Notes: a model not told the origin generated them from the letters alone. 64,000 bases of DNA from Pseudomonadota bacterium (GCA_018241965.1 JAFECS010000013.1:1-64000), one strand, 5' to 3'; shown: positions 38,936 through 48,848, counted from the stretch's first letter. Made by a program: numbers and translations.

Positions 38936-41800
38936 ATGCAAAACGAAAGTATCGCGACACAGGTTAAAGAAAATATGTCTACTCATGCTGAACACTTTGC
39001 TCAAATGCCCGTTGCACCTAAACCAGGTCAACTTTATGTTATGCGTCGCGATAACCGCTCGCTGGTGCCTTTTAACCCCGATAAAATCCATGTTGCTATT
39101 ACCAAAGCCTATTTGGCTGTTGAAGGTGGTAATGCTGCAGCCTCAAGACGTGTGCATGAAGTGGTAGATAATTTAACCGCTCAAGTCACTTCTTCTGTAG
39201 CGCGTTACCTCAATAGCGGTGGTATTATTCGCGTTGAAGAAATTCAAGATCAAGTGGAACTCGCCTTAATGCGCAATGATCTGCATAAGGTAGCACGTAC
39301 TTATATCTTGTATCGTGAAGAAAGACGTCTGGCCAGAGAAACCAGCCAAAAAGCGCAACAAACCACCCAAATACATGTAACGCTTGACGATGGCAAACGT
39401 GTTCCCTTAGACGAACAACGCCTGAAAAATATCGTGAATGCGGCCTGTCTTAATCTGGAAGATGTGAATGCCGACAGCATTATTGCCGATACCAAACGCA
39501 ACATTTTCGATGGCATTAAAGCAAGTGATTTACGCAAAGCGCTAATTATGAGCGCGCGCACTAAAATTGAAGTTGAGCCAAATTATTCCTATGTGGCCGC
39601 TCGCCTGCTCCTGGATGACTTGCACAATGAGGCCCTTAAATTCTTAGGATTTGAACTGCCACAAAATGAGCAGGAAAAAGCTAAGCTCTATCCTCAAGTT
39701 TTCAGGAAATTTATTGAAAAAGGCGTAGAATTTGAATTATTAAGCCCTGAACTGAAAGGCTTTGATTTAGATAAATTAAGCGCTGCATTGCAATTATCCA
39801 GAGATAATCAATTTACTTATCTTGGTTTACAAACCTTATATGATCGTTATTTCATACATCATCATGGGGTGCACTATGAATTGCCGCAAATTTTCTTTAT
39901 GCGGGTTGCCATGGGGCTGGCCTACACTGAAAAAGATAAAAATGAACGTGCGATTGAGTTTTATCATTTATTGTCTTCTTTTGACTACATGAGCTCAACG
40001 CCAACCTTGTTCAATTCTGGTACGACACGTCCTCAGCTTTCTAGCTGCTTTTTAACCACCGTGCCTGATGATTTAGATGGCATTTACAGTGCGCTTAAAG
40101 ATAACGCGCTATTATCTAAATTTGCTGGCGGCTTAGGTAACGATTGGACCTATATCCGTGCCATGGGCGCCCATATCAAAGGCACCAATGGCAAATCACA
40201 AGGCGTGGTTCCCTTTTTAAAAGTTGCCAATGATACCGCCGTAGCCGTTAACCAAGGTGGAAAACGTAAAGGCGCCATGTGTGCTTACTTGGAAACTTGG
40301 CATTTAGACATCGAAGAATTTTTGGAATTACGTAAAAACACCGGGGATGACAGACGCCGTACCCACGATATGAACACCGCTAACTGGGTGCCAGATCTGT
40401 TTATGAAACGCGTCATGGAAAATAAAGAGTGGACACTTTTCTCTCCCGATGAAGTGCCCGATTTGCATGATCTTTTCGGTAAAGCATTTGATGAAGCCTA
40501 CACTGCCTATGAGCAAAAAGCCGATGAAGGCAAAATCAGAAACTTTAAAAAGATCCCCGCGGTTAATTTATGGCGTAAAATGCTCGGCCTTATTTTTGAA
40601 ACCGGTCATCCTTGGGTAACGTTTAAAGACCCTTGCAACTTGCGTTCTCCTCAGCAACACGCAGGGGTCATCCATAGCTCCAATTTATGCACCGAAATTA
40701 CTTTAAATACCTCGGTTGATGAAATCGCGGTATGTAATTTGGGCAGTATTAATCTGGCGCAACATGTCACCGAAAAGGACTTAGACCTAGAAAAATTACA
40801 AAGAACGGTTCAAACCGCCATTCGCATGTTGGACAATGTGATAGATATTAATTATTACTCTGTACCACAAGCGAAGCGCTCTAATTTACGTCACCGTCCA
40901 ATTGGCTTAGGCCTAATGGGTTTCCAAGACGCTTTATATAAATGCGATATCGCTTACAGCTCTCATAAAGCTGTTGATTTTGCCGACAAAACCATGGAAG
41001 CCATCAGCTATTACGCAATTAAAGCTTCTACTGATTTGGCCCAAGAAAAAGGAAGCTATGCCACCTTTGAAGGATCTTTATGGAGCAAAGGCATATTACC
41101 TATAGACTCTATCAAACTCTTAGCAGAATATCGCACCGATAAATACTTAGATTTGGATAGAAGCCAAAGCTTCGATTGGAATACCTTGCGTGAACGCGTT
41201 AAAAAAGTTGGGATGCGCAATTCTAATGTCATGGCAATAGCGCCAACGGCAACAATTTCTAATATTTGTGGCATCAGCCAATCGATTGAACCAACCTACC
41301 AAAATTTATATGTTAAATCTAACCTTTCTGGTGAGTTTACCGTCGTAAACCCCTACTTGGTAAAAGATTTAAAGAAATTAAATATTTGGGATGAAGTTTT
41401 AGTAAATGATCTAAAATATTTCAATGGCAGCGTACAACAAATTGATCGTATTCCCAGTGATCTTAAAGCTAAATATGCAACTGCTTTTGAAATCGATCCG
41501 CAATGGCTTATCGAAGCAGGTGCACGTCGCCAAAAATGGATTGATCAGAGTCAATCTCTCAACGTTTACATAGACAAACCCTCTGGTAAAAAGATAGACA
41601 CCGTCTATAAACTAGCTTGGTTAAGAGGCTTAAAAACAACATACTACTTAAGAACCTTAGGGGCATCCGACGCTGAAAAGTCAACTGTTTCACGCAGTAC
41701 CCTCAATGCAGTGAAGGCAAATCATGATGAAATCGTGATGATGGCCAGCGCTGCAAAGGTTTGTCCCATTGATGATCCATCATGCGAAGCATGCCAGTAG
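38936..41800 (+). CDS. nrdA: Ribonucleoside-diphosphate reductase alpha subunit NrdA
   Basis: The large subunit of class I ribonucleotide reductase, reducing NDPs to dNDPs. Two N-terminal ATP-cone regions are visible (about 30-135, MRRDNRSLVPFNPDKIHVAI; and about 148-235), which govern overall activity by dATP/ATP. The catalytic barrel includes SSCFLTTVPDDL, NLCTEITLNTSVDEIAVCNLGSINL in its parts (the N-C-E triad), and ATISNICGISQSIEP. The C-terminal redox tail ends C-x6-C-x2-C. At about 955 residues it resembles the Pseudomonas aeruginosa enzyme. The ATG at 38936 or a TTG at 38930 (GAGG six bases before) is the start. nrdB follows after 11 bp. Confidence 0.94.
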   Translation: MQNESIATQVKENMSTHAEHFAQMPVAPKPGQLYVMRRDNRSLVPFNPDKIHVAITKAYLAVEGGNAAASRRVHEVVDNLTAQVTSSVARYLNSGGIIRVEEIQDQVELALMRNDLHKVARTYILYREERRLARETSQKAQQTTQIHVTLDDGKRVPLDEQRLKNIVNAACLNLEDVNADSIIADTKRNIFDGIKASDLRKALIMSARTKIEVEPNYSYVAARLLLDDLHNEALKFLGFELPQNEQEKAKLYPQVFRKFIEKGVEFELLSPELKGFDLDKLSAALQLSRDNQFTYLGLQTLYDRYFIHHHGVHYELPQIFFMRVAMGLAYTEKDKNERAIEFYHLLSSFDYMSSTPTLFNSGTTRPQLSSCFLTTVPDDLDGIYSALKDNALLSKFAGGLGNDWTYIRAMGAHIKGTNGKSQGVVPFLKVANDTAVAVNQGGKRKGAMCAYLETWHLDIEEFLELRKNTGDDRRRTHDMNTANWVPDLFMKRVMENKEWTLFSPDEVPDLHDLFGKAFDEAYTAYEQKADEGKIRNFKKIPAVNLWRKMLGLIFETGHPWVTFKDPCNLRSPQQHAGVIHSSNLCTEITLNTSVDEIAVCNLGSINLAQHVTEKDLDLEKLQRTVQTAIRMLDNVIDINYYSVPQAKRSNLRHRPIGLGLMGFQDALYKCDIAYSSHKAVDFADKTMEAISYYAIKASTDLAQEKGSYATFEGSLWSKGILPIDSIKLLAEYRTDKYLDLDRSQSFDWNTLRERVKKVGMRNSNVMAIAPTATISNICGISQSIEPTYQNLYVKSNLSGEFTVVNPYLVKDLKKLNIWDEVLVNDLKYFNGSVQQIDRIPSDLKAKYATAFEIDPQWLIEAGARRQKWIDQSQSLNVYIDKPSGKKIDTVYKLAWLRGLKTTYYLRTLGASDAEKSTVSRSTLNAVKANHDEIVMMASAAKVCPIDDPSCEACQ

Positions 41801-41811
41801 GAGAATAAAAC

Positions 41812-42933
41812 ATGTCGATAGCGACACATATTGTTGAACTGCAAACTAACCCCAAAGGAACCACAGCCTCCTCTGGTGGCTCAACGGGGTTAGAAGCCTT
41901 AGAAATGGGCGCTGCACGTATTCGCGTAGATGATAAAAAGATTATTAATTGCCGTGCGGATTTAAACCAATTGGTACCCTTTAAGTACGAATGGGCTTGG
42001 GATAAATACTTAGTGGCTTGCGCCAATCACTGGATGCCCACGGAAATTAATATGTCGGCCGATGTGGCCCTGTGGAAAAGTAATGATGGTTTAACCGCTG
42101 ATGAACGCATGATCATTGAGCGCAACCTTGGCTTTTTCTCAACAGCGGATTCCTTGGTGGCAAATAATTTAGTGTTAGCAGTGTATCGTCACATTACTAA
42201 CCCAGAATGCCGTCAATATTTATTGCGTCAAGCTTTTGAAGAAGCTTTACATACCCATGCTTACCAATATGTGATTGAAAGCTTAGGGATGGATGAATCG
42301 CGCATTTTTAATATGTATCGTGAAATCCCTGCTGTATCTAAGAAAGCATCCTGGGCACTACCCTTTACGGAGAGTTTGGGCGATCCTAATTTCCATACCG
42401 GTACCTTTGAAGCCAATCAACGCTTATTAAGAGATTTGATTGCATTCTATGTGGTTTTTGAAGGGATCTTCTTCTATGTTGGTTTTGCCCAAGTATTGTC
42501 TTTGGGCAGACGTAACAAAATGGTAGGCACAGCTGAGCAATTCCAATATATTTTACGCGATGAAAGCATGCACCTTAATTTTGGTATCGATGTGATTAAC
42601 CAAATTAAGATTGAAAATCCAGAACTTTGGACAAGCGCCTTCCAAAAAGAAATGATAGGCCTTATTCGTGAAGGCGTTGATTTGGAAGCTCAATATGCCG
42701 TGGATACCATGCCAAGAGGCATTCTAGGGCTAAATGCGCAAATGTTCAGGGAATATTTAGAGTATGTGGCGAATCGCCGTTGTGCGCAAATTGGCTTGGC
42801 TGAACAATACCCCGGTGCGGTGAATCCTTTCCCTTGGATGAGTGAAATGATCGATTTGAAGAAAGAGAAAAATTTCTTTGAAACCCGTGTCACCGAATAT
42901 CAAACTGGCGGTACTTTAAGCTGGGAAGACTGA
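41812..42933 (+). CDS. nrdB: Ribonucleoside-diphosphate reductase beta subunit NrdB
   Basis: The radical-bearing small subunit of class I reductase. The iron ligands D113 (STADSL), E144 and H147 ([10 protein letters not shown]) are present, as are the later E and H of [13 protein letters not shown]151 occupies the radical tyrosine position, so this is a class Ia enzyme, although the overall sequence belongs to the subfamily shared by Pseudomonas and the Tyr-less Chlamydia protein. The C-terminus, [15 protein letters not shown], is the NrdA-binding tail. AGGAG precedes the ATG. Confidence 0.95.
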   Translation: MSIATHIVELQTNPKGTTASSGGSTGLEALEMGAARIRVDDKKIINCRADLNQLVPFKYEWAWDKYLVACANHWMPTEINMSADVALWKSNDGLTADERMIIERNLGFFSTADSLVANNLVLAVYRHITNPECRQYLLRQAFEEALHTHAYQYVIESLGMDESRIFNMYREIPAVSKKASWALPFTESLGDPNFHTGTFEANQRLLRDLIAFYVVFEGIFFYVGFAQVLSLGRRNKMVGTAEQFQYILRDESMHLNFGIDVINQIKIENPELWTSAFQKEMIGLIREGVDLEAQYAVDTMPRGILGLNAQMFREYLEYVANRRCAQIGLAEQYPGAVNPFPWMSEMIDLKKEKNFFETRVTEYQTGGTLSWED

Positions 42934-42942
42934 CCCTACTTC

Positions 42943-42979
42943 GCCCGGCTTCGCCGGGCTTCGAAGGGCTTCGAAGGGC
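42943..42979. repeat. GC-rich hairpin and tandem TTCGAAGGGC units after nrdB
   Basis: GCCCGGC-TTC-GCCGGGC (42943-42959) is a perfect 7-bp stem, followed by two direct copies of TTCGAAGGGC (42960-42979). It lies 10 bp past nrdB and 17 bp before the next gene. It probably terminates or attenuates nrdAB mRNA and looks like a small dispersed repeat. Confidence 0.6.
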
Positions 42980-42995
42980 AAGCCCCTAAAAAAGA

Positions 42996-43556
42996 ATGAA
43001 AAAATTCCTCATTATTGCCTTTACCCTTTTCATTATTATAATGGCTAGTTTTTTTGGCTATGTGTACTATCAAAACAAAGTTGTTACACAACCTATCGAT
43101 CCCTTATACGATGCCAACATTCAAATTGGTCAACGCATTGATCTAATAGTGATCAATAAAGCACAAAGAAGCATGACGGTTTATCACCAAAATAATCCTC
43201 TGAAAAAATATAAAATTGCCTTAGGATTTGAACCTGTTGGCCCTAAGCAACAGCAAGGTGATGGTAAAACACCCGAAGGCATATATACGATTATCGACAA
43301 AAACCCCAAAAGCATGTTTCATCTTTCTTTAAAAATATCTTATCCCTCCACTGAAGATATCCTTAATGCTAAAAAATTAGGCGTTTCTCCTGGAGGGGAT
43401 ATTATGATCCACGGGCTATCTGATGGTTTTCAATGGCTTGGCAAAATGCACACCCAAAGAGATTGGACTTTAGGTTGTATTGCCCTTAGCAATGATGAAA
43501 TCGAAGAAATTTATGAGCATGTGCCGGTGGGTACGAAGATTATTATTAATCCTTAA
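42996..43556 (+). CDS. L,D-transpeptidase (YkuD domain) with N-terminal membrane anchor
   Basis: A 186-residue envelope protein. An N-terminal hydrophobic segment (about 4-25) anchors or exports it. The YkuD domain (about 48-185) has the catalytic histidine H139 in IMIHGL and the nucleophile C161 in WTLGCIALS. Such enzymes form 3-3 cross-links in peptidoglycan or attach lipoproteins to it. It resembles the short YafK/ErfK type. The ATG follows closely after the nrdB repeat; the ribosome site is weak (AAAAAAG), so the start may be leaky. Confidence 0.88.
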   Translation: MKKFLIIAFTLFIIIMASFFGYVYYQNKVVTQPIDPLYDANIQIGQRIDLIVINKAQRSMTVYHQNNPLKKYKIALGFEPVGPKQQQGDGKTPEGIYTIIDKNPKSMFHLSLKISYPSTEDILNAKKLGVSPGGDIMIHGLSDGFQWLGKMHTQRDWTLGCIALSNDEIEEIYEHVPVGTKIIINP

Positions 43557-43659
43557 GTGTCCTGTTTAATGGGATATTCTTAATAAATTCATATAGTTAG
43601 AATTGCGATTAGATTCATTCAGAAAAAAGCCATTTTTTAATCTGATTGCTAAAATTTGT

Positions 43660-43687
43660 TTGATTTCTAAAACAATCAGGTTAGAAT
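43660..43687 (+). promoter_or_regulatory. Probable promoter of the small lipoprotein gene
   Basis: TTGATT (43660-43665) and TAGAAT (43682-43687) are 16 bp apart, and the ATG at 43716 lies 28 bases downstream behind GAGG. Confidence 0.45.
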
Positions 43688-43715
43688 GCTCGCTTTACAC
43701 CATAGAGGTAATAAA

Positions 43716-44066
43716 ATGAAGTTGGTTAGCAAAATCTTATTGGCGGGCAGCATTGTCTTATTAAGCGCATGCTCTACATCCCCTAAAACCCAAGTCGTTC
43801 AGATGGGTGACAATAGTTTATCTGAACAGCAAATTCTCAATGAATTAGCTAGACTCGATAAAACAGAAAAAGAAATTAATAGCAAAAAAGGTGTCACCGG
43901 CACTAACGTTGCTTCATTCTTGTTATGGTGGCCAGGTTTAGCTTATACCTATTATGATGCATCTGAAGCGCAAAAATTAATTGAACAAAGACGTTCTCAC
44001 TTAACTGCGCTTTACAATCAAAAGCATGCACTTAATCAAAATCAAAAGCCTAAAGCAAAGGGCTAA
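43716..44066 (+). CDS. Small lipoprotein of unknown function
   Basis: A 116-residue lipoprotein. The signal KLVSKILLAGSIVLLSAC ends in the lipobox LSAC, with Cys at about residue 19 as the lipidated site. The remainder has a helical region (QILNELARLDKTEKEI), a hydrophobic stretch (ASFLLWWPGLAYTYYDA) and a helical Gln/Lys-rich end. I do not recognise its role. The ATG at 43716 follows GAGG; an upstream in-frame ATG at 43686 lies in the promoter. A strong terminator follows, so it is monocistronic. Confidence 0.8.
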   Translation: MKLVSKILLAGSIVLLSACSTSPKTQVVQMGDNSLSEQQILNELARLDKTEKEINSKKGVTGTNVASFLLWWPGLAYTYYDASEAQKLIEQRRSHLTALYNQKHALNQNQKPKAKG

Positions 44067-44073
44067 TCCTTTA

Positions 44074-44096
44074 CCCTCCGGTCCCCGGAGGGTTTT
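44074..44096 (+). terminator. Rho-independent terminator after the lipoprotein gene
   Basis: CCCTCCGG-TCC-CCGGAGGG followed by TTTT. The 8-bp stem begins 8 bases past the stop codon. Confidence 0.85.
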
Positions 44097-44111
44097 AGAT
44101 GGATCTATTTT

Positions 44112-45959
44112 TTATTTGGTCACACACAGCTTCTCAAATGAAGCAATCATCGCATCCACATCTGTTTTGGCTCTGATTTGAACATCTAAAAAGTTATTGA
44201 GCGTGTCATACTCAACACGGGTTTGATTCCAAAAACCCTTGGTGGCTAAACTTGTCAAATGTTTTTTCAAATCCGTTACATCTGCAATCGTTAAATTCTC
44301 AATATTAGTGCGAATAAGCTCTAAAGCATCTTTAAAGTAATGCTCGGTAATTAATTTTTTCACATCTTCTTTTGTATACACTTGCACTTGGGGGGCATCA
44401 CCCTTTCTTGAACGTATGAATTTAAACAATAATACGGTTCCAGCAGCTACGGGAATAAGAGGCGCTGTCAGCGGATTTAACGCACCAGCAAGGAGTAATG
44501 GCGCACCCACTGCCCCAGCAGCACATAAACTATCTCGTATGGCGGGTAACACTTGGCTTGTTTGTGGTTTTACATTGGCAATTCGATGCGCTTCATTGAA
44601 TAATGCCCCATAAGCTTCTGTTGCACCTGGTTTTAACCCGGGAATTTTGAATTCATTGATAATATCAATCACAATCTTAGCGACCTCTGCAGCAACTTCA
44701 GGGTATTTAGTTTGTATCAACATCAAACCTTTTTGAGCATCCAAATATTTTCTGTCATTGATGTCATAGCCAATTTTCATTAAAGTGGTGACAAGTTCAT
44801 TGCTATCCATGGCGTGCTTTTGATGTCCATGTTTAAGAAACTCTTGCATCGCTTGCTCACCGCTTAATTTTAAAATAAGCTTGGTTAAATTATCCAAGTC
44901 AAAATTAAGCGTCCAGACATCGGCGTCAAAGATTTGCACAGTGTTATATTGATAAAGCGCATTAACATCGCCATCGTGTGAAATGGCAGTAAATTTACCG
45001 ATGTTATGGGTTTTATTTTCTGTGCTGTCATCAAATAATATGGTTCGGCATTCTTTTTTATCGTCAATCTTAAAGCCCAGAACTTCCGGATTAGGAATGC
45101 GATGTCCATCTGCATCTTGTAAATCAAAAATATCCATTGGATAATTATTCTTTACCCCACCATCGATAAATTTACGCTTTTTACCATTAATGGTAATTTC
45201 ATGGGCTTCAAAGGCGAACGGAAAGCTCATGGTGGCTCTTAAGGCATCGATAATATCAACATCTTTGGTTTCAGGATTTTCATGAGAAAATATAACCGAT
45301 TCATTAGTTTCTACATCGGTTCCCGTTAAATATAAATCTTTTAAGCCAAGTTCAGGGTGGGCAAGCTTTAGCGCATGTAAATCTGCAAAAGAAATACTTT
45401 CTTTACCAATTTTTTGCTTTAACATTTCTCGGGCTTTGGCTAAAAATCTTTCCCCTTTCCAGGCGCCTTTGAATCTACCGGTAACAAAGCAACTGTCGAC
45501 CAACGAATGCAACGTGGCATACGCATCACCTACATGCAAAGGTAATTCTTTATCAATTAAATAGCGTGCTAATCCATAAACAGGGACAGTATATTTGGCT
45601 GTTTCGTTGACAAAGTTCGTGGTTTTGTTTAAGCCATCGATAAAAGGCGTGGGATCTTGTAAAGTTTCTAAGAGATCAAGCTCCATCATGATTTTTTCAA
45701 TTTCAGCTGCACTGTGCCCTGTGGCGAGCAAAAACGCAGTAATACCACCGGCAGAGCTGCCAGCAACACGCTCAACGATTTTTAACATCCCACGTTGCTC
45801 TGCTACTTTAATCGCCCCAGCATAGCTAAGCCCTTTTGCCCCGCCGCCTTCAAAAACCCAAGTCTTTTTTGGGGTGCTTAGCATTTTTGCTTTTAGGCTT
45901 TGTTTTGCCTCAGCTGTGGGCTTTTTAACCTGTTTGTGTTGTGTCGCTGGAGATAACAT
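44112..45959 (-). CDS. Patatin-like phospholipase, effector-like
   Basis: A 615-residue protein with a patatin domain (about 32-290). The oxyanion motif GGGAKG is at 38-43, the nucleophile S69 in GSSAG (67-71), and the second dyad residue D266 in IDGG. All catalytic residues are present, so it should be an active lipid acyl hydrolase. The C-terminal half is helical with a hydrophobic region at about 485-520 (APLLLAGALNPLTAPL). It has no signal peptide. Patatins such as VipD and ExoU are secreted toxins in related bacteria; the extra C-terminal region and the accessory setting favour that role, but a housekeeping lipase is possible. Confidence 0.85.
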   Translation of the reverse strand: MLSPATQHKQVKKPTAEAKQSLKAKMLSTPKKTWVFEGGGAKGLSYAGAIKVAEQRGMLKIVERVAGSSAGGITAFLLATGHSAAEIEKIMMELDLLETLQDPTPFIDGLNKTTNFVNETAKYTVPVYGLARYLIDKELPLHVGDAYATLHSLVDSCFVTGRFKGAWKGERFLAKAREMLKQKIGKESISFADLHALKLAHPELGLKDLYLTGTDVETNESVIFSHENPETKDVDIIDALRATMSFPFAFEAHEITINGKKRKFIDGGVKNNYPMDIFDLQDADGHRIPNPEVLGFKIDDKKECRTILFDDSTENKTHNIGKFTAISHDGDVNALYQYNTVQIFDADVWTLNFDLDNLTKLILKLSGEQAMQEFLKHGHQKHAMDSNELVTTLMKIGYDINDRKYLDAQKGLMLIQTKYPEVAAEVAKIVIDIINEFKIPGLKPGATEAYGALFNEAHRIANVKPQTSQVLPAIRDSLCAAGAVGAPLLLAGALNPLTAPLIPVAAGTVLLFKFIRSRKGDAPQVQVYTKEDVKKLITEHYFKDALELIRTNIENLTIADVTDLKKHLTSLATKGFWNQTRVEYDTLNNFLDVQIRAKTDVDAMIASFEKLCVTK

Positions 45960-46121
45960 GTAAAAGCTCTCTATTGCTCAGATTTCTGGCTAAATACTAC
46001 CATAAGCCAGCGGCAATGAATGCTTACTCACATTGTAAATAATGACTGATTATCGGATTTTTTAGAGGAAGTTGATAAAAGGTTTTATTCAGCGGATAAA
46101 AAGAGAAGTATTAAAATTCCA

Positions 46122-47504
46122 TTAAACTTGAAAACGAATAATGCGTTTAGGTAACCGCGGTCGTGCATGGGTTTCGATATATTCAATAATTTGAGAGACA
46201 ATATCCACGCCAGTAAGTGATTCAAACTCTGAAAGCCCAGGGGATGCATTAACATCTATCACCTTGGGGCCTTCTTTAGTTCTTAGAATATTTACTTTAG
46301 CTAATTTGAGCCCTACTACCCTGGCAGCTCTTACCGCCTGCTTTTTTTCTGCCGCGGTTAATTTTATTTCTTTTGAACGCATGGCATTGGAAGTGCTTAA
46401 GTCATGCTCACGATGCACTTTTTCAATGGCGGCAACCACTTTGGTACCAAGCACTATACAATGAATATCTTTACTGACACTTTCAGGAATATATTCTTGC
46501 GCAATAAAATTAGCCTTTAAACCACGAAAAGCTTGAATAACCGCTTCTGCTGCTTTATTGGTTTCAGCAAGCACAACGCCCTTGCCTTGAGGCCCTTCTA
46601 ATAATTTGATCACCAGCGGAGCGCCGCCCACTATTTTGATCATATCTTTAGTATCGCCCGGGTAATGCGCAAATGCTGTTGTAGGCATGGCAACGCCTGC
46701 ACGGCCTAAAAGTTGATGGGTAAGCAATCTATCTCGTGAGTGCGTAATAGAAGCTGAGCTATTTACACAAAAAGTACCCAAGGATTCAAATTGTCTGAGT
46801 ATGGCCACACCATAATAAGTAACAGCAGCACTAAATCGTGGTATCACAGCATCAAAGCGGTGCAAAGGTTTACCTTGATAATGAATGGTTGGCCTGTTGG
46901 TGCTGATATCAACATAACAACGCGTGGCATTAACTATTTCAATTTTATGGCCACGCCTTTCAGCTGCGGTAATTAATCTTTCTTTGGTATAAGTACTGCG
47001 TGAACTACTTAATAAACATATGCTCAGTGACTTTTTACGTTTTTTAGGCTGAATGTGATCATAAACAGAGGGACTTAACTTACCCAGCATAAATGATTTT
47101 TCAGGCACTACAAGCAACTTACCTTGCATGGCAGATCGGCCAATTAACATGCGGTAAGTCATGGTTTCTCTGTCGGTTAAGGTTACTTCAATGGGCCATT
47201 TTTTAGTACCAAACTGTGCCATGGTACGAATAACATAGCGCAACTCTGAAGTACCATTGGAACTGATGATTTCGCGCTCATCCACCAGATCTGCTTTACA
47301 ATAAACTTCGACCTCAGGACGCTCTGGAATAGGATGGATGCCAAAATGTACTTTGGTTATCCCATGTTCAAAAATTTTTTCCACCATAAAGGCATGTAGG
47401 GCGGAAGTTTTAGCCCCAGTGTCTACTTTGGCGCGAATAGCAGGTAGCTTAAGCTCTGGTAGAGCAATCCACTCTTCCCAACCTATTTCAATGGCTTTAG
47501 ACAT
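46122..47504 (-). CDS. rimK: Zn-protease-like / RimK fusion: ATP-grasp glutamate ligase
   Basis: A 460-residue two-domain protein. Residues about 1-145 match the retropepsin-like RimK/LysX-associated zinc protease family (VDTGAKTSALHAF; SMQG-type end). Residues about 155-455 are a full ATP-grasp ligase aligning with E. coli RimK: SICLLSSSRSTYTKERL, VIPRFSAAVTYYG, GGAPLVIKLLEGPQGKGVVLAE in part, and DVNASPGLSEFE. RimK adds glutamates to ribosomal protein S6. The N-terminal domain may process the product or partner. AGGAT precedes the ATG. It stands alone. Confidence 0.87.
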   Translation of the reverse strand: MSKAIEIGWEEWIALPELKLPAIRAKVDTGAKTSALHAFMVEKIFEHGITKVHFGIHPIPERPEVEVYCKADLVDEREIISSNGTSELRYVIRTMAQFGTKKWPIEVTLTDRETMTYRMLIGRSAMQGKLLVVPEKSFMLGKLSPSVYDHIQPKKRKKSLSICLLSSSRSTYTKERLITAAERRGHKIEIVNATRCYVDISTNRPTIHYQGKPLHRFDAVIPRFSAAVTYYGVAILRQFESLGTFCVNSSASITHSRDRLLTHQLLGRAGVAMPTTAFAHYPGDTKDMIKIVGGAPLVIKLLEGPQGKGVVLAETNKAAEAVIQAFRGLKANFIAQEYIPESVSKDIHCIVLGTKVVAAIEKVHREHDLSTSNAMRSKEIKLTAAEKKQAVRAARVVGLKLAKVNILRTKEGPKVIDVNASPGLSEFESLTGVDIVSQIIEYIETHARPRLPKRIIRFQV

Positions 47505-47669
47505 AGTATCCTTTTAAACTGATCACATTGTAGTTGCAAAATTAACTTATCTATAACCACATTTATGTTTGTTAAATTGCAAACTTTATCTATATTTACT
47601 TCTTCAAAAGTATACTATCCCAAATCAATTTGCCCAATATCTAAGATTGCCAATTCGAAATTCGGTTTA

Positions 47670-48848
47670 TTAAATTTTCATTTTACGCATTTTATTTTCT
47701 AGTGCAGCAATTAAGCGATCATCTTGAACAAACACCAAACGATCAGGTTTAGCTGGAAGGTTATCTGTTTCGCCTTTTGCATTGCTCACCACAAAACCTT
47801 CTTCAGGATAACCGTCATCCAATTGGATCATCAGGGGAGCATTATTCACTGCAAAATCAGCATTGATGGTAAAATCTGGATAATTGCCCCGCAAATAAAT
47901 TGTATTCTCATCTGCCTCCCAACCAAATGGCAAATGCCCAGCATGCTCAGCAACAAATAAGGCAAAGACTTCTAAATCCATGCAAACCAAACGTGCAGTA
48001 ATTAAAGAAGGAAGCATGGTAATGTGGGGGTTGCTTTGTATATTGAGTTTTTTGAGTTGTAAACACTGTGAAAGAGACTCCGGCAGCGCTGTTAATGCAT
48101 TAGCGCTGACATCCAACACTTGCAACTGTTGACATTGGCCAATGTGATCTGGAAGCTTTTCAAGATAGCTGCCGGTGACGCTCAATTGCTTCAAATTTTC
48201 AAGATCACAAATACTTCCTGGCAAAGCAGTCAATTTTGAACCCCAAATATTAACTACTTTTAGATTTCTGAGCTTTCCTATCTCAGGGGGTAACTTGGGG
48301 ATCCTGCCAAATTCAATGGTAATTTGTTCTAATTGTTGAAGTTCAGCTATTTTGGGCGATAACCAAACAAAACCCATACTGCTAATGGTAAGTTTTTGTA
48401 GGGATAATAAATTGGATCCAGCAAGTTTTTCTTTCAACGACTCACAAAAGGTTCCCGTCAAACGCGTAATGTAATATAAACGTACATCATCAAACTGTCG
48501 AAGTTGGCATACTGCCAATAACGTGTTTATCTCTTCTAATAGCTCAAGTGGAACATGTTTTTTTTGTTTTTTTACCGTTTCTAGCTGCTCAAATAAAGCA
48601 GTCAAACGGCTCAGCTCAAGGTTAGAAAATGTTTCATTCACAGCTGCTTTTGCCAGTGCTAATATTTCCATTTTACTATCTAATAACAACTTCCCTTCTG
48701 CATTCAATGAGATAGGTTGCTGTGCATTTGCAAAATCACGACCGTCTCTATTAGTTTGTCTGATTGCATCTATCGTGGCAGGATCTAAATGGTCTTTTAA
48801 TAAAGTTAGCAACAACTTATAAATGTTATTTTCAGGCCCAAGCTTCAT
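47670..48848 (-). CDS. Leucine-rich repeat protein, effector-like
   Basis: A 392-residue protein without signal peptide. Residues about 145-285 form six or seven LRRs of the 23-residue type: LRNLKVVNIWGSKLTALPGSI, LENLKQLSVTGSYLEKLP, CQQLQVLDVSANALTALPESL. The helical N-terminal 140 residues and the mixed C-terminal 100 residues have no recognised family. No E3 ligase domain (IpaH/SspH NEL type) is evident. AAGGA precedes the ATG. It follows the Ser/Pro-rich gene by 24 bp on the same strand and is likely cotranscribed with it. Confidence 0.75.
   Translation of the reverse strand: MKLGPENNIYKLLLTLLKDHLDPATIDAIRQTNRDGRDFANAQQPISLNAEGKLLLDSKMEILALAKAAVNETFSNLELSRLTALFEQLETVKKQKKHVPLELLEEINTLLAVCQLRQFDDVRLYYITRLTGTFCESLKEKLAGSNLLSLQKLTISSMGFVWLSPKIAELQQLEQITIEFGRIPKLPPEIGKLRNLKVVNIWGSKLTALPGSICDLENLKQLSVTGSYLEKLPDHIGQCQQLQVLDVSANALTALPESLSQCLQLKKLNIQSNPHITMLPSLITARLVCMDLEVFALFVAEHAGHLPFGWEADENTIYLRGNYPDFTINADFAVNNAPLMIQLDDGYPEEGFVVSNAKGETDNLPAKPDRLVFVQDDRLIAALENKMRKMKI

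Noticed and set aside
41812..42933. Class Ic (Chlamydia-type, Tyr-less) NrdB
   Set aside because: The radical position is Tyr (Y151) and the first ligand is Asp (D113), so class Ia is the better call.
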